Shown here one piece after another: positions 41,048-52,900 of a stretch of 64,000 nt of DNA. The stretch comes from Glandiceps talaboti (lineage: Eukaryota; Hemichordata; Enteropneusta; Spengelidae): positions 10,641,879 through 10,705,878 of the forward strand of contig NC_135551.1 of NCBI RefSeq assembly GCF_964340395.1. Direction: 5' to 3'. The translations under genes and the position numbers were made by a program. Within the stretch, counting starts at the first letter, position 1, and the number at the start of each line of letters is the position of its first letter. Under the pieces are notes generated by a model that was given only the letters and a program-made list of their open reading frames with translations, was not told the DNA's origin and did no database searches.

Positions 41048-44000
41048 GCATGCATCCACTCTCATGAGCCAGCTGATTCCAACCAAAGGTAACATATTAT
41101 GTGAGACATATGCGTGTCACTTTGTTTTGTGACCAAACCAAATATGGCCGAACGCCAGCCATATTTGTTATGAAATTTCACAATGGGCAGCACAACTTAG
41201 GCACTGTAATACATAGAGCGGCATTCAAGTGCCTACACCCATATTAAATCACTGATGACATCTCTGTTAAGACCTTGGCCTTTGACAATTATAGTTGATG
41301 GTTATGTAGTCGACAAAGGCTTGTCCATCTTCAGATAAATGTAGAGTAATATGGGAGTGTCTGATAGGGGACAGATACTAAGGATATACGTATAGTAACA
41401 TTCCAACAGTTTAACCTACATATAATTTATTGAAACTTGATGTGGCAAGTCCAACTCTTGTCAAATTCATAGTTTATTTCAAAAGTTCAGCCTTGTAATA
41501 GTTTGTTAGAGTTAAGTTGTCAAACTCAATATATTTGAAGATTGGTAGTTTTAACTGTGGAATGCTGCTGATGTAAAAATGCCAGGTTGCCCATCACAAT
41601 GTATAATCAGTTTGGGGGGATGCACACCTAGTTACAGTGACATTGGAGTGCATACAGTCCACATATGGTTTTTCAAGTTTTTTTTTAAATACATAAATAC
41701 CGTGCGTTTACTACCTGCCATGACTATCTAATGTGTATTTTTTGGCTATTGTTGCAGATTCTGAATGCCAATACAGAGGAGCAGTTGAGAAATGCTGTTG
41801 AGAATGCAGATGCATTAATAACTATGTCAGGGGCAGGACATGTCATGCCCACATTGCAAGCCAAAGACAAATTGGTTGGTGATATAAGTAGATTCGTTGT
41901 CATCAATAGGACCATGTATGATTATAAAAGGTAAATGTTGATATATGACAAAGTAGGTGAAATGTCGGCCAAATATTTTTAACAAAATCATGCACAACAG
42001 ACTATACCCAGAGTTTATTGAATGTAAATGTGGTGGCCAGTTTGATAATTTCATTTTGTCAATTTTGGAGTATTCTGCCAAGTGGGAACATGTGCATATT
42101 ACAGGAAAACAAAATTTTATAATTTTTTAATGTTTTAAACATTTGTTGCAAAATGTGGCCATCATAGCAGTATATCACATTTAAATAACAGCAAGTGTCG
42201 AAATGTATGTTTAGTGGTGCTGCAAACAAGCACAAGTTACAAACACTTATGGTTGTTGCAATGTTAAATATCAAATGTGGCCACAACAGTGGTCAACTAA
42301 TGAAAATTGCACATCACATGTCAAAGGCACGTGGAGATTGCATGCCACCTCATTCAAAAGTTCATTTCAGTTTGCCTGTATAGAGTTTTAACTAATAAGA
42401 GTTTCTACCATTTTCTGTACTATCTGAGTTAAAGCTGGACTATCAACACTTGGGGTCATGACAAGTATAATCGATCATCAAGCAGTGTTTCGTGACATAT
42501 TTATGTACACCAATGAAAAATTGACAGCCAGATGTGTTGAAGGAGTTGTTGATGTGTCTAACTCGCTAAGTCCTGAAGGGTCCAATAAAAGAGCTGAAGA
42601 ACTGACAGTACTCAGTTACTGGCGGGATTACTTGGTTGATGTCGAAGGTGAGCAGTTAAGCTTTGCAATATATTGCACTAAACACTGATAAACTGTATAA
42701 AGAACAGTAACTCATCATGTTTTCTTGGTATCCATGTATCACCCTCTTATAGAGTAACTCACTATTGCAAATAAATTGGTCAATACAGTTTTTACGATCT
42801 GTAAGAAAGGTTTGGAATAGGGGTTTAAAAGTCTGTGTATCACACTGTGTGTGTGTCTGTATCACCATTTTCTATACAATGAGTGGCTCAATTCAAATGA
42901 AATGTTGTAGACGTGTTCCGTAGGGTAATGGCAAGAACTGATTAGGCTTTGGTAAACATGCCATGAACATAGCAATTTACGTATTTAATTAATTGTTTTC
43001 GGTAAATTAGGCAATATCTCAAGAATGCACTCTTCAAATTCATACATTTTATTTGGTACATACATTTGCGATACCAAAGCACACCTGTCCTGAAAATATT
43101 ATTGATGTAGCTTTTAGTTTTAATAAGTTATTGGCATTTTTCCGGTAGGCCACAAAAAAAAACAAAAACATTTCTAGTCAGGAAATGTTGTCTAAAGTGG
43201 TATGGCGATGCAATTGTTTTTTTTTTTAACATTCTTAACAAATGTTACTCATTGCAGTTAGTGTTCTTTTTATTTAGTACTTTACAGCAAGTGTATATAC
43301 ACGTCAATTTGTTTTGGGATATGATGCAATTTAGCCGACTTAGAGCCATTGACATCAAAGTAAAGCATTTTGTAATGTATCATAAATATTATATTATATA
43401 TAAATATTATATTTATATTATATTATATATAAATATTATAAATATTATAATATTCACATTTTAGTCAATAATTCTTGACACTAAACAGATAGAGACCCTA
43501 TACAAGTGCCTTCATTGTGGTTATAAATGATGAGCTTTCTAATGAAACACTGATGTTTGACCTTGCCCTTCATCTTCAGGGTCAAATAGCTATGTCTTCC
43601 TATTTTGAAATCATTAAGATAATATAAATATTATAATGCTAATGTGCCTGAAATTGTCAAGGATCTACACATAATAGATAAGAAATGAAGAACCCTTTCA
43701 GGCGTTGTCAGTGTATCTTTTGAAATGGCTGAAAGGCCATGTCATAGTTGTTGTCCTTTTTCAACTGACAGCCTGCGACGTAATGTACAAACTAAAGAAC
43801 TTGTAGTCACTACAAGAAAAACTTTTTTGGGGATATATCTTCCATGAAGACTTGTTGTATAAAAATAGCGACAGTGATACTGTGCTCCCACAACAAACTA
43901 AATGTAGTAAAGCTATTGGATAAAAAGTTTCAAAGATGAAGATATTTAGCACAAAATTAGAATGTTGGTCCAAGAAATGTATCAAATGTTACACATTTCA

Positions 44001-44490
44001 TTGTGATCATTGTTATTGCAGGAGTAACAACAAAAGTCACAAACAAATCTTCCTATTTATTAAATAACCTATAAATAACTTTTATCCATCCATCCATCAA
44101 TCCATGGAAGCATTTTCAGTTCATTTCAGGTTGCATATATAGCATGTGGAAGGGTGACAATTACCGTTGAAAAGCAATTGAAAATTTAATCTTGAATTAC
44201 ATTATCAGAGCACATGTATTTCCTTTTATTTCCAATTTACAGAGGGTGAAGCAGAGGTTACATTGAAAGCTCTGGTCGTATTTGCAACAGGGCTTGATGG
44301 AATACCCCCACTTGGCTTCAGTCCTTCCCCAACCTTGGATTTTCGAAGGGCTGATGGGTGTGGGGAAGGACTGAAGCTATTACCAATAGCCAATACATGT
44401 GCAAATATGCCTATTGTCAACTCATATGACATATTCAAAGACTCGTTGGAGTTTGGCATATTGAACAGCCAAGGATTTTGCCAAGTTTAA
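39829..44490 (+). CDS. G2E3-like HECT-domain E3 ubiquitin ligase (3' exons)
   Basis: Exons at 39829-40154, 40714-40895, 41758-41930, about 42429-42647 and 44243-44490. The first reads FNISRRNVWDGAIRGCNRKS, VRFTDDAGLDEGAVDTGGPT and REFLRLL. The next reads DLYFIADRMIAVSLVHGGPG and SDIANYKTKEQL. Then come ENADALITMSG and GLSTLGVMTSIIDHQ with SNKRAEELTVLSYWRDYL. The last exon is the C-lobe with the catalytic Cys (LPIANTCANMPIVNSYD) and ends FGILNSQGFCQV. This is the divergent HECT family of G2/M-phase E3-like genes common in fish and invertebrates, which would pass ubiquitin through the Cys. Introns fit in phase, one with a GC donor (ACAG-GCAAGT). The exception is 41930 to 42429, where the donor is phase 2 and the coding frame needs phase 1. 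With the frame conflict at 38663-38899, this suggests a decaying copy, a missed small exon or a sequence error. A possible AATAAA is at 44959. Confidence 0.8.
40957..41043. repeat. (TC)n microsatellite
   Basis: About 43 TC units, some 60 bases after the donor of the HECT exon at 40714-40895. Open frames through it are artefacts. Confidence 0.98.
42960..43115 (-). repeat. Single inverted unit of the 6340-7325 family
   Basis: Read on the minus strand the order is ATGTATGTACCAAATAAAAT, GAATTTGAAGAGTGCATTCT, TGAGATATTGCC and ACAATTAATTAA. This matches the ~150-bp core unit seen four times at 6340-6940. Confidence 0.55.
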
Positions 44491-44586
44491 GGTGGGTTAA
44501 ATTTTTAATAACATAAACATCACAGTAACGTAACTGTTTGCTTTACATATTTGACCAATACTTCAACAGTATTCAGCATACAATAC

Positions 44587-45154
44587 AAAAAAAAGCGCCA
44601 ATGGCGTTGTAGCACAACTGTAGTTTTTAAAAATCCTCCCCATATGCTGATCCATGCTAGGTATAGGTGATCACTTGGCTGTTGCTATGGGCGTGGTCTT
44701 GTTGCTAGGCTTATTTGCATACATTTTTTGAACGCTTAGACACCCCTAAAAATTACATTTTTCGACCCAAATCACACACCGGTAGTAAGATCATTTTGAT
44801 TTGAACAATTTCCCAACTAGACACACAAGGTAATACACCCATCAAATATCATGGCAAACACAGTATGATCATGGAGGTCTTGATATGACTATTTTTCTTT
44901 CCCCATAAAATGTGTGACTTCTTATTCTTTGTACAAACTGTACAAATTTCATTGCATCAATAAAACAAGAATTTTTTTATTTCCAGGCTGATGTCAAAGC
45001 ATTTTGTAATACAACAAATCACATTTTGACATGTAAAATGCACATTTCTGAGGCGATCATTTTCATTTGAACAATTTTTCATTAGAACACCATAAGTAAC
45101 GTCCCCACCAAATATCAAGCCAATCCGTCTGGCGGTTTTTGACTTTGTCGTTTA

Positions 45155-45190
<36 letters not shown>
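44587..45190 (+). mobile_element. Family B tandem-cored element, third copy
   Basis: The head is AAAAGCGCCAATGGCGTTGT then AGCACAACTGTAG, followed by one core unit (TTGCTATGGGCGTGGTCTTG then TTGCTAGGC). The tail carries ATTTCCCAACTAGACACAC, CACCAAATATCAAGCCAATC and CGTCTGGCGGTTTTTGACTT and ends in a (CA)n tract at 45160-45190. The layout head, core unit(s), tail, microsatellite parallels the family at 6340-7325. Confidence 0.6.
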
Positions 45191-45192
<2 letters not shown>

Positions 45193-45731
45193 GACTATAG
45201 CAATACTGAACTTCAGTTCAGTTGCGCTAAAATATGGACTACATGTACATGTCCAATGATAAACAAGACATTTCCATGTTTCAGCTATACTAGTCAGTCA
45301 CTAGTGAATTAATTGTCTAAATTGTGAACAATGTAGTGCACACATTGCTCCTATCCACCATTAGAGAATCGCAACGTTTTTGATATCAGTAATAAAAACT
45401 AATTGGCTTACATACTGGCCAACAGTAGTCAGTATCATTTTATGCTGTACTACTGATGAGCCCAGTATGACTGCAATCTTATTAATGACGAAATCCTACC
45501 TTTGACTTGGAATCATGGAAATAATAGTATCGCCATATATGGTTCAAAAGTGTGAATGTGTATCATTTACAAGTATCATTGTTTTATCAAATGTCAAAAG
45601 TTAATTTCAGGATAACCGATTGTTAATCTTGTTCAGGGCAAAAATGTTAATATCCAAATTTAAAGATAGTCATGGCAGCTGTCAAGTTACAATATTTGTT
45701 TTTTCTCTTGTAGGAAACAATAAAAGAGCTA
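45191..45731. other. Spacer, no feature seen
   Basis: AT-rich sequence with no recognised gene or repeat, between a family B element and the unknown minus-strand exon. Confidence 0.5.
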
Positions 45732-46550
45732 TTACAAATGGTGTTCCAAAAATGTTGTGTATAACAGTTTAGCTTCTGAAGGACTCGTGGCTGGCAAAAG
45801 TTGATCTTCTGTCATAAGGTTATCCAAATACCTATCAACATGACAGCCGCCCACATAATTTGGTAAACATGCATGGTCTTCCAATTCATCGATATTCCAT
45901 GGTGTTGTCTGCAGGCAATCTACCGGTACACCACCTGTGAACAGAAAATGGACTTCATATAAATGACAACCATAGCAATACAAAACCAATTATTGTCAAT
46001 GACTCATTTACAAATAATCTTTTTATATAATGTACATTTGAGGAAAGTACAATCAAAAGAAATCAGTTCGTGCTTCATGGTGTTTGGCTCTAGATGTGAT
46101 AAACACCACAGACAAGTGTAAGCACAAAATAACCTCCTAGTGTCATCCATGGTTATTTTTAAACAATATAGTGTGCATGTGAATACCATGATACACAAGC
46201 CTAATGTGCCAACTTTGAAAAAGATCACTACAGCCATGCTGGACTTGAAAAAAAGTTTAAAGGTCATGAAAAAATATTAGCCCAACAAATAGGCTTGCAC
46301 ATTTAATTGAGTGTTTTTTGGTTTTATTTACTGATTGGCTGGCAAGAGATGAAAGTTGATTTGCACTGGCATCTTAAAGTGTTGATTCAATTAGAGAGAA
46401 TGTCACACACCACATAAACGGATTAAATTTATCATCTATATACATATTTATATGTCGTTAACCATATTACCTGACAACTCAGGGCAATAGTATAATACAT
46501 TTGGTATCCCATACGGCAGTAGAGTACCAGAATTACAGTCAACAGCTTTG
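45732..46550 (-). CDS. Two 3' exons of an unrecognised minus-strand gene
   Basis: The terminal exon 45934-45732 follows a TTTCTGTTCACAG acceptor. It encodes GVPVDCLQTTPWNIDELEDH, ACLPNYVGGCHVDRYLDNLM and a C-terminus AKLLYTTFLEHHL, then TAA. Upstream, an exon ending at 46471 (donor TCAG-GTAATATG) encodes AVDCNSGTLLPYGIPNVLYY then CPELSG. The two join in phase 1 without a break, which argues for a real transcript. The 5' limit of the upper exon is unclear; a TTTCACATACAG acceptor lies near 46560, where the sequence merges with the retrotransposon fossil that begins there. No protein family is recognised. The gene's earlier exons, if any, were not found. Confidence 0.45.
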
Positions 46551-47267
46551 AATATATCGGCTGTATGTGAAACAATAGAAACGGCAATAGTCCCAAAATG
46601 GGTGCCACGAAAAGAAAATTCGCAAGCTGATTGGCTCAGCAGGTGCACAGACAGTGATGACTGGAGTATCAACACGTCAGTGTTTAACATGCTTAATGGG
46701 ATGTGGGGTACTTATACAATAGACAGGTTTGCAGCCAACTACAATACTAAGTGTACCAGATTTAATTCTCGGTGGTGGTGCCCAGGCACTGAAGCAGTAG
46801 ACACCTTCTCCCAAGACTGGGGTCACACGGGAGACAATAATTGGCTAGTCCCGCCACCCAGGTTAATCCTAAGGGCACTGAAAAAACTAGAATGCGATCG
46901 GGCCAAGGGGACGTTAATTTTTCCCTGCTGGAAATCTGCTCCGTTTTGGCCTTTCATGTGTCCGCAAGGAAACAGTTTTGCAGGCTTTGTTAAAGCCATT
47001 TTAGTACTTCCAACCTTAGGTGTTATAAGCCCGGGTAACGGTAATAACGGCATCTTTAATGGGCAGAAACTGAACTTCGATTTGTATGCCGCCCATGTTA
47101 GTTTTTGCTAGGCCTCTGGCTAGTAAGGGAGAATGTAATTACGTTCATTTTCTGTCTCTCCTTTTCCAATTGCAGGTCTAAAGTTAGCAGACAGAGTGGA
47201 AAGCGCAGCATGTGGGAGCAAGGTCACCAGGGAAGTAAATCCCGAACTGCATCGTTTAGCCGGACAA

Positions 47268-48083
47268 TTCGCTATTACGTACCTAAATCTACTCTTCTTC
47301 TGTTGTATAACTCTATGATCTTGCCCCATATCTCATATTGTATAGAGATATGGGGCAATACATACAATACATTTCTCAAGCCTATCTTAAACCTTCAAAA
47401 GAAAGTTATTCGCTTTATAACTTTTTCAAATATTGATGCTCCCTCCTCCCCTCTTTTTCAGCAACTAGGAATTCTAAATGTCCACCAGCAATGCAAATTT
47501 AATACTTCTTTATTTATTTTTGATTTGAGGGCCGGTCACTTCCCGCAAACAGTTAACGACTACTTTAACACACCACCAAATACGTATCACACTCGGAATA
47601 CAGCGAGAGATAACTTTTACATTCCCAAAGTAAATCTTACTTTGACGCAACACAATTTTCAGTATGCAGCTGCAAAACATTGGAACTCCTTACCTGAAGA
47701 ATTGAAAAAAATACAATCCAGGACTACTTTTAAATCTCAGTTAAAACAGTATTTGTTACAAAATTAATTCAGCTTTTTCTACCTTACATTGCATTTAATG
47801 CCAGTTATATATTTTTTGATGAACGCGTTTTGTTTGTTTTTTGTTTGTTTTTGTTTTAATTTCAAATTTGTTTTTGTTTTTGCTTTGATTATTTTGTTTA
47901 ATCAATTGTAGTATGGGCCACAAACTTGACTAGTTTGTTTCAAACTATTTTTGTGGTCCAGCCATAAACTCTGTATTCATCCATCAGTTTATGTGTAATA
48001 TTTATTCCACTGTCTTTTTTACTTTTTCTCTTTTGTTATATTGATATGATTTTGAGTTTGTGGCAAATAAAATACTATATATA
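47268..48083 (+). mobile_element. 5'-truncated LINE inserted into the YR fossil
   Basis: The insert encodes a LINE reverse-transcriptase C-terminus: RYYVPKSTLLLLYNSMILPH, ISYCIEIWGNTYNTFLKPIL, FIFDLRAGHFPQTVNDYF, and an end KHWNSLPEELKKIQSRTTF up to QLKQYLLQN and a stop at 47767. A 3' UTR of about 300 bp follows, with GTTTG-rich stretches and an AATAAA near its end. It is a CR1/Jockey-group type copy, cut short at the 5' side. The sequence on each side of it reads as parts of the YR element, so it landed there later. Confidence 0.8.
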
Positions 48084-49005
48084 TTACCATACTACCTCTT
48101 AGATTCTCGTAGTGACAACACCGTTAAGAAGTATTTTTCTTATTTCAAGAAATGGGAAACATTTATTTCACCGAAAGGGCAAAGTGCACTTCCAGCCAAT
48201 CCAATTCACGTTGCCTTGTTTATTACACACTTATTAGAATGTAATGTATCAGCTTCAGTTATTTCTAGTCATGTCTACGGAATTAAATGGGCACACTCCG
48301 TCTCAGGACTTGAGGATCCTACAACACATCCTTTCATTATAAGCCTTGTAGAAACCTCCAAACGGACACATCAAGCTCCAAAGTCAAGGAAAGACCCAGT
48401 TTCAGTAGAGGAAGTTCGTGCACTCTGTGAAAAATACAAAGACTCCACAGACTTGCTTATTATTCGGGATTTATGTATGATTTTGCTGTGTTTTACAGGT
48501 TTTCTCAGATTTAATGAAGTCAGCAATTTAAGGTGTTGTGACGTTACACTGTATGAAAATTATTTTCGCCTGAATATTACCCATAGTAAAACTGACCAGT
48601 ATCGTCAAGGAAACAGCGTTGTAATTGCCAAAGTAGGATCTTTTGCATGTCAATTTGCTTTGTTACAGCGGTATTCAACCGCAGCTTCAATTAATTTTTG
48701 TATTTCCGATTTTCTCTTTAAACCAGTGGTTCGATCAAAATCTGTCTGCAAGTTAGTGGGAAAAAACAAGAAGTTGAGTTATACTCGGGCACGGGAGACC
48801 ATCGTTAGTCGCTTGAGGGAAGTGTGTGGCGCTAGCAGGGTGCTGGGGTTGCACTCACTGAGGGCAGGGGGTGCCACCGCCGCAGCAAATGCTGCCATCG
48901 GGGATAGGTGTTGGAAACGCCACGGTAGGTGGAAGTCTGATACGGCTAAGGATGGGTACATTGAGGATTCCTTAGAACACAGATTAGAAGTCACTCAGAA
49001 GTTAG

Positions 49006-49042
<37 letters not shown>

Positions 49043-49068
49043 GAACGACTTCCCGTTCTTTAGATTCT

Positions 49069-49699
49069 ATGTGACAGCTTGGCGACCTACCAATAAATGG
49101 TGTGTTTTTTGGGCTGTGAAGCATTGGAGAGACATTAAATTTTCCGCGTTTCGCTAGTATAGAGGAAAATTATTGTCTGGACGTTGTGAGAACAGCCAAT
49201 GGGAGACGTGGAAAAAGTCACGTGGGTGACAGTATTTAAGTGAGGGAAGCGGGGAATTTGAACCATTCTAGGCCAGCACCCGTCACAGTGCAGCCAGTTT
49301 GTTTGAGTTTTGAACTTATGTAAACTTAGTTAGTATTGCTCCTTTAGCAAAGGAGTTCAGTTCTAGGAACCAGAGCCAGTAAGGAAGACACCCGAAACCT
49401 CCCCAGATGTGCATTAGACAATGTGTCGGGTACAGGTTTCCAGACTTTTTCCCAATGGGTTTTAGTCTGGTTTTTCCTGGGCGGTCTTATGTACGGTTGA
49501 AGGGGCTGTAGGGCTCAATCTGTTTGTTTGTTGAAATGTTTTCTTTTCGTTTTAATTTTTTGAAGGAGTGTTTTGCAATTGTATTTTGCACTTTGTTACA
49601 TCTGTTAATAAATTACACGGCCGGCATGCACTCATGTGACAGCTTGGCGACCTACCAATAAATGGTGTGTTTTTTGGGCTGTGAAGCATTGGAGAGACC
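49069..49699. repeat. Direct repeats of ~66 bp at the 3' end of the YR fossil
   Basis: ATGTGACAGCTTGGCGACCT through GAAGCATTGGAGAGAC occurs at 49069-49134 and again at 49633-49699, about 500 bp apart in the same orientation. This fits the B1-A2-B2 part of the split direct repeats found in Ngaro/PAT-type YR retrotransposons. Confidence 0.8.
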
Positions 49700-49714
49700 A
49701 CTCAATCCGAACTA

Positions 49715-49876
49715 GTCTTGCTGCTAGACGTTCGGGCTTTCTTTCGATGCTATAACTATAAGCGAACGAAGTTCGCATGTGAGGGCCTGCCCGAGATGTT
49801 CCATCCTCGATCGATAGCGTTGTTCGGCTGTGTGTCGTATTTTATCGGAAGAACATCCGAGGGCTAGCTGATAGAC
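49715..49876. mobile_element. 162-bp MITE flanked by TA
   Basis: The ends read GTCTTGCTGCTAG and, inverted, GTCTATCAGCTAG, with TA on each outer side (49713-49714 and 49877-49878). It shares both halves with the longer element at 23088-23572. It lies directly between the YR fossil and the start of the zinc-finger gene, within about 70 bases of its start codon. Confidence 0.65.
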
Positions 49877-49943
49877 TAAATCCGAACTTGCTGTAGCCAG
49901 TCCCAATTATCCCACAATACACCACGGTTTACTCCGAGCAAAC

Positions 49944-52900
49944 ATGGCGTCGCCCATGCCTATCGGTGTGCACGTTAGACAGATTGATCTAGATGTTGCG
50001 TACGATGCTTGGCATAGCATTAAAGCTATTGGCTACTCAGAAGTTCCAAATAGTGTGTTTGCTTTGCATTTGATAAAAATTCACAGGCAATGTTGTGAGG
50101 AATGCTTCCCGAATGATTGTCAACAACAAGGTGGTGACGGCAGTTACCGAAGACAAGTCACAATGGAGACATCGACAGAGTACATGTATGACACCCTGGA
50201 TGATGATGTACCACAGTCTACGTCTGTTACGATGAAGTAAGTCAGCTTAATTTATATGGTCTGCATTTCGTTCATTTATTTCACGAAAAATTGCACAATG
50301 GCGGTGATTTTTTTTCAAGAACGATGTCACAAAGCCCTTGTTTATTGTCTCGGTTACCCAGACTCTCACCGCTGGGGGCTCTGCCTACGTGACCTCCCCA
50401 AACGAGAGTCTGGAAAACCACAAGTGTGAAGCTATCATTCATATTCATCTTCACTTTCAAAAGTTGACCTCCACACTCAATGTGAATATATGATGATAGC
50501 TTCACACGTTCATCATCAGTAAGATTCAAAGTCTTCCGAATGGGTACGAACACGCGTTCGGCAAATCACATATCCTTAATTGACATGTTGAAATCATGTG
50601 ATTGTAATTAATTTTCATTTGACTTGCGTGGATTTGCATTTATTTTTGTCAGAGTATCCAATACGATGCTATTGTAGATAGCGCACTCCGTGTGGAGAAT
50701 GCACGTAGTGTAATAGAATGTGCATGTGTAGTCATTGCGCAGCAATGCATCCTTTGGTAAAACCACCAAAAAACATTGCTCAGTATATAGGATGCGCATG
50801 CGTACTAGTCATTGAGACGCTGCGCGAGCTACATGTATTGATTACAACAAACAAGCCTCGTAAGCCCATTTTTATGCTTGGAAGAAATGTACCGTGTGAC
50901 TTCCATTGCAGGGTAGTTAGAACATGGTGTTCCCAGACTCTCATTTGCAATGAATAAAACATTGAACATACCTTTGTTGTAGTAGTATTTATTTTGAATT
51001 AATTTTGAATGCTCATGGCAAAGAATGAATTTGTAAACTTGAAGTATGAAATTTTGGCTAATCAGTTTTCAATTTGGCTAATTGAAATTGGTTAACAGTA
51101 GCCAAAATGTCTAATGGTTTTCAAAACCTCCTGCTAACACTGGGGAGGTCTTGTAGGCAGAGCCCCCCAGTGGTGAGAGACTACCTTGTCAATAGACCGT
51201 ATTAGACATCAGTTTGTCGTCCCAAATTTTCAAAAGCTCATACATGTAGCATGGAAGTACTGTAGTGTTTGTTGTGATTTTGAGGGTATTTTCTTTGGTT
51301 TTTGCCCCTTTTTTTCGTGCTGATATATAACTGGAAGCAAACACTAAAATTCCTGTAATGTTAATACAAATAGACGCGATCATGCTGAAAAGTTGAGTGA
51401 GATGTCAGCATATTACATGTTTCACAATGCTTTCTTGGGTCTTGAATGCTCCGTAATTAATGTTGAAGTTAGGAAATGTCAGATTTTTTGGCAGGTAAGA
51501 TGTAATTTAGCCAAAAAATCCACCCAATTTTGTGATTCAGATCTGAAATTGCTTCTGTCTATGAACGTTACAGGAATTGTAGCGTTTGGTTCCAGTTAAA
51601 CATAGGAAAGAAAAAAGCACAAAACAAAAGAAAAGACACTCAAAATCACAACAAACACTACAATTATTGCAGGTAAGCATGGAAGTACCACCCAAGTAGC
51701 ATTTACATTCACTGTACATGTATTTCACATCTACATGTAGAATAGACTAGGATATGTCATGTCACTCCTCGGCCTACTCTATCTCAAAGGGGTTGACTGA
51801 GATGTGAGGACAACCTGTCATGGTGTGTACTTTACAGATTAGGTGTAGGATAGCCTGAAGTATGTCTTGTGGAGTCACTGTATACATGTAGTTGCAATGT
51901 AATCTCAGTTTTTCAAGTGCCCCCAAATGGACAATCAAAGCCTTCATTGGTCTGGTAGGACAACATTAATTACGTAGGTCCTAAAATAAGAAAAACAAAT
52001 AGTACCCATTGTAATGCAAGTTTAGGTCTGTGTGGGTCAATACTTCATACCCAGTAACAAATTCTAAGCCAATCACAGAAGGATGTATGACAATGTGTTA
52101 TTAAAAAGTGATATTTACTGATTGTTTAGGTAAACACTCGCATGTCAGTCATTTCTTAAACATTTCTACCTATGACCAAAAATATTCATCAGCTTGGTAT
52201 TTTTACCTATGTTTTACTTTTACCTATAGATGTGTGAAAACAGAAACCATAGATGAACAGTATGAACAAGACTCAGAGGAGATGATAACTGGAGAGGACA
52301 GATGTGTGACACCAGAAACCATAGATGATGAATATCTACAAGACTCAGAGGAGGTAACAACTGGACGGGATAGATGTGTGAAATCAGAAACCATAGATGA
52401 ACAGTGTGAACAAGACTCAGAGGAGATGACAACTGAACGGGATAGATGTGTGAAAACAGAAACCATAGATGAACCGTGTGAACAAGACTCTGAGGAGATG
52501 ACAACTGGACAGGATAGATGTGTGACATCAGAAACCATAGATGAACAGTATCAACAAGACTCAGAGGAGGTGGCAACTGGACGGGATAGATGTGTGAAAA
52601 CAGAAACCATAGATGAACATTGTGAACAAGACTCAGATGAGATGACAACTGGACAGGATAGATCTGTGACATCAGAAACCACAGATGATGAGTATCAACA
52701 AGACTCAGAGGAGATGACAACTGGACAGGATAGATCTGTGACATCAGAAACCACAGATGATGAGTATCAACAAGACATAGAGGAGATGGCAACTGGACAG
52801 GATAGATGCATGAAATCAGAAACCACATATGACCAGTATCAGCAAGACTCAGAGGAGGTAACAACTGGAGAGGGTAGATGTGTGAAATCAGAAACCACAG

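Larger units (their letters stand above)
46530..49699 (+). mobile_element. DIRS/Ngaro-type tyrosine-recombinase retrotransposon fossil (broken)
   Basis: A fossil 3' portion of a YR retrotransposon. Parts seen: an RNase H-like region from about 46548 (WVPRKENSQADWLSR, then DRFAANYN and APFWPFMCP); a tyrosine recombinase at about 48090-49000 with GFLRFNEVSNL, HSLRAGGATAA and a later HGRWKSDTAKDGYIE, the R, HxxR and Y pattern; and a 3' end with direct repeats (49069-49134 and 49633-49699). A LINE has inserted between the two coding parts. The element is broken, with roughly three or more breaks, and only its 3' half is here. The two 3' repeat copies are nearly identical and the recombinase frame is long, so it is probably not very old. 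Confidence 0.85.

Noticed and set aside
40680-41132. 150-residue ORF ending in Ser-Leu repeats
   Set aside because: Only its first part (40714-40895) is a HECT exon; the remainder is intron and a (TC)n microsatellite.
46448-47053. Minus-strand ORFs opposite the RNase H-like region
   Set aside because: Except for the splice-consistent part below about 46550, they are shadows of the fossil's plus-strand coding sequence.
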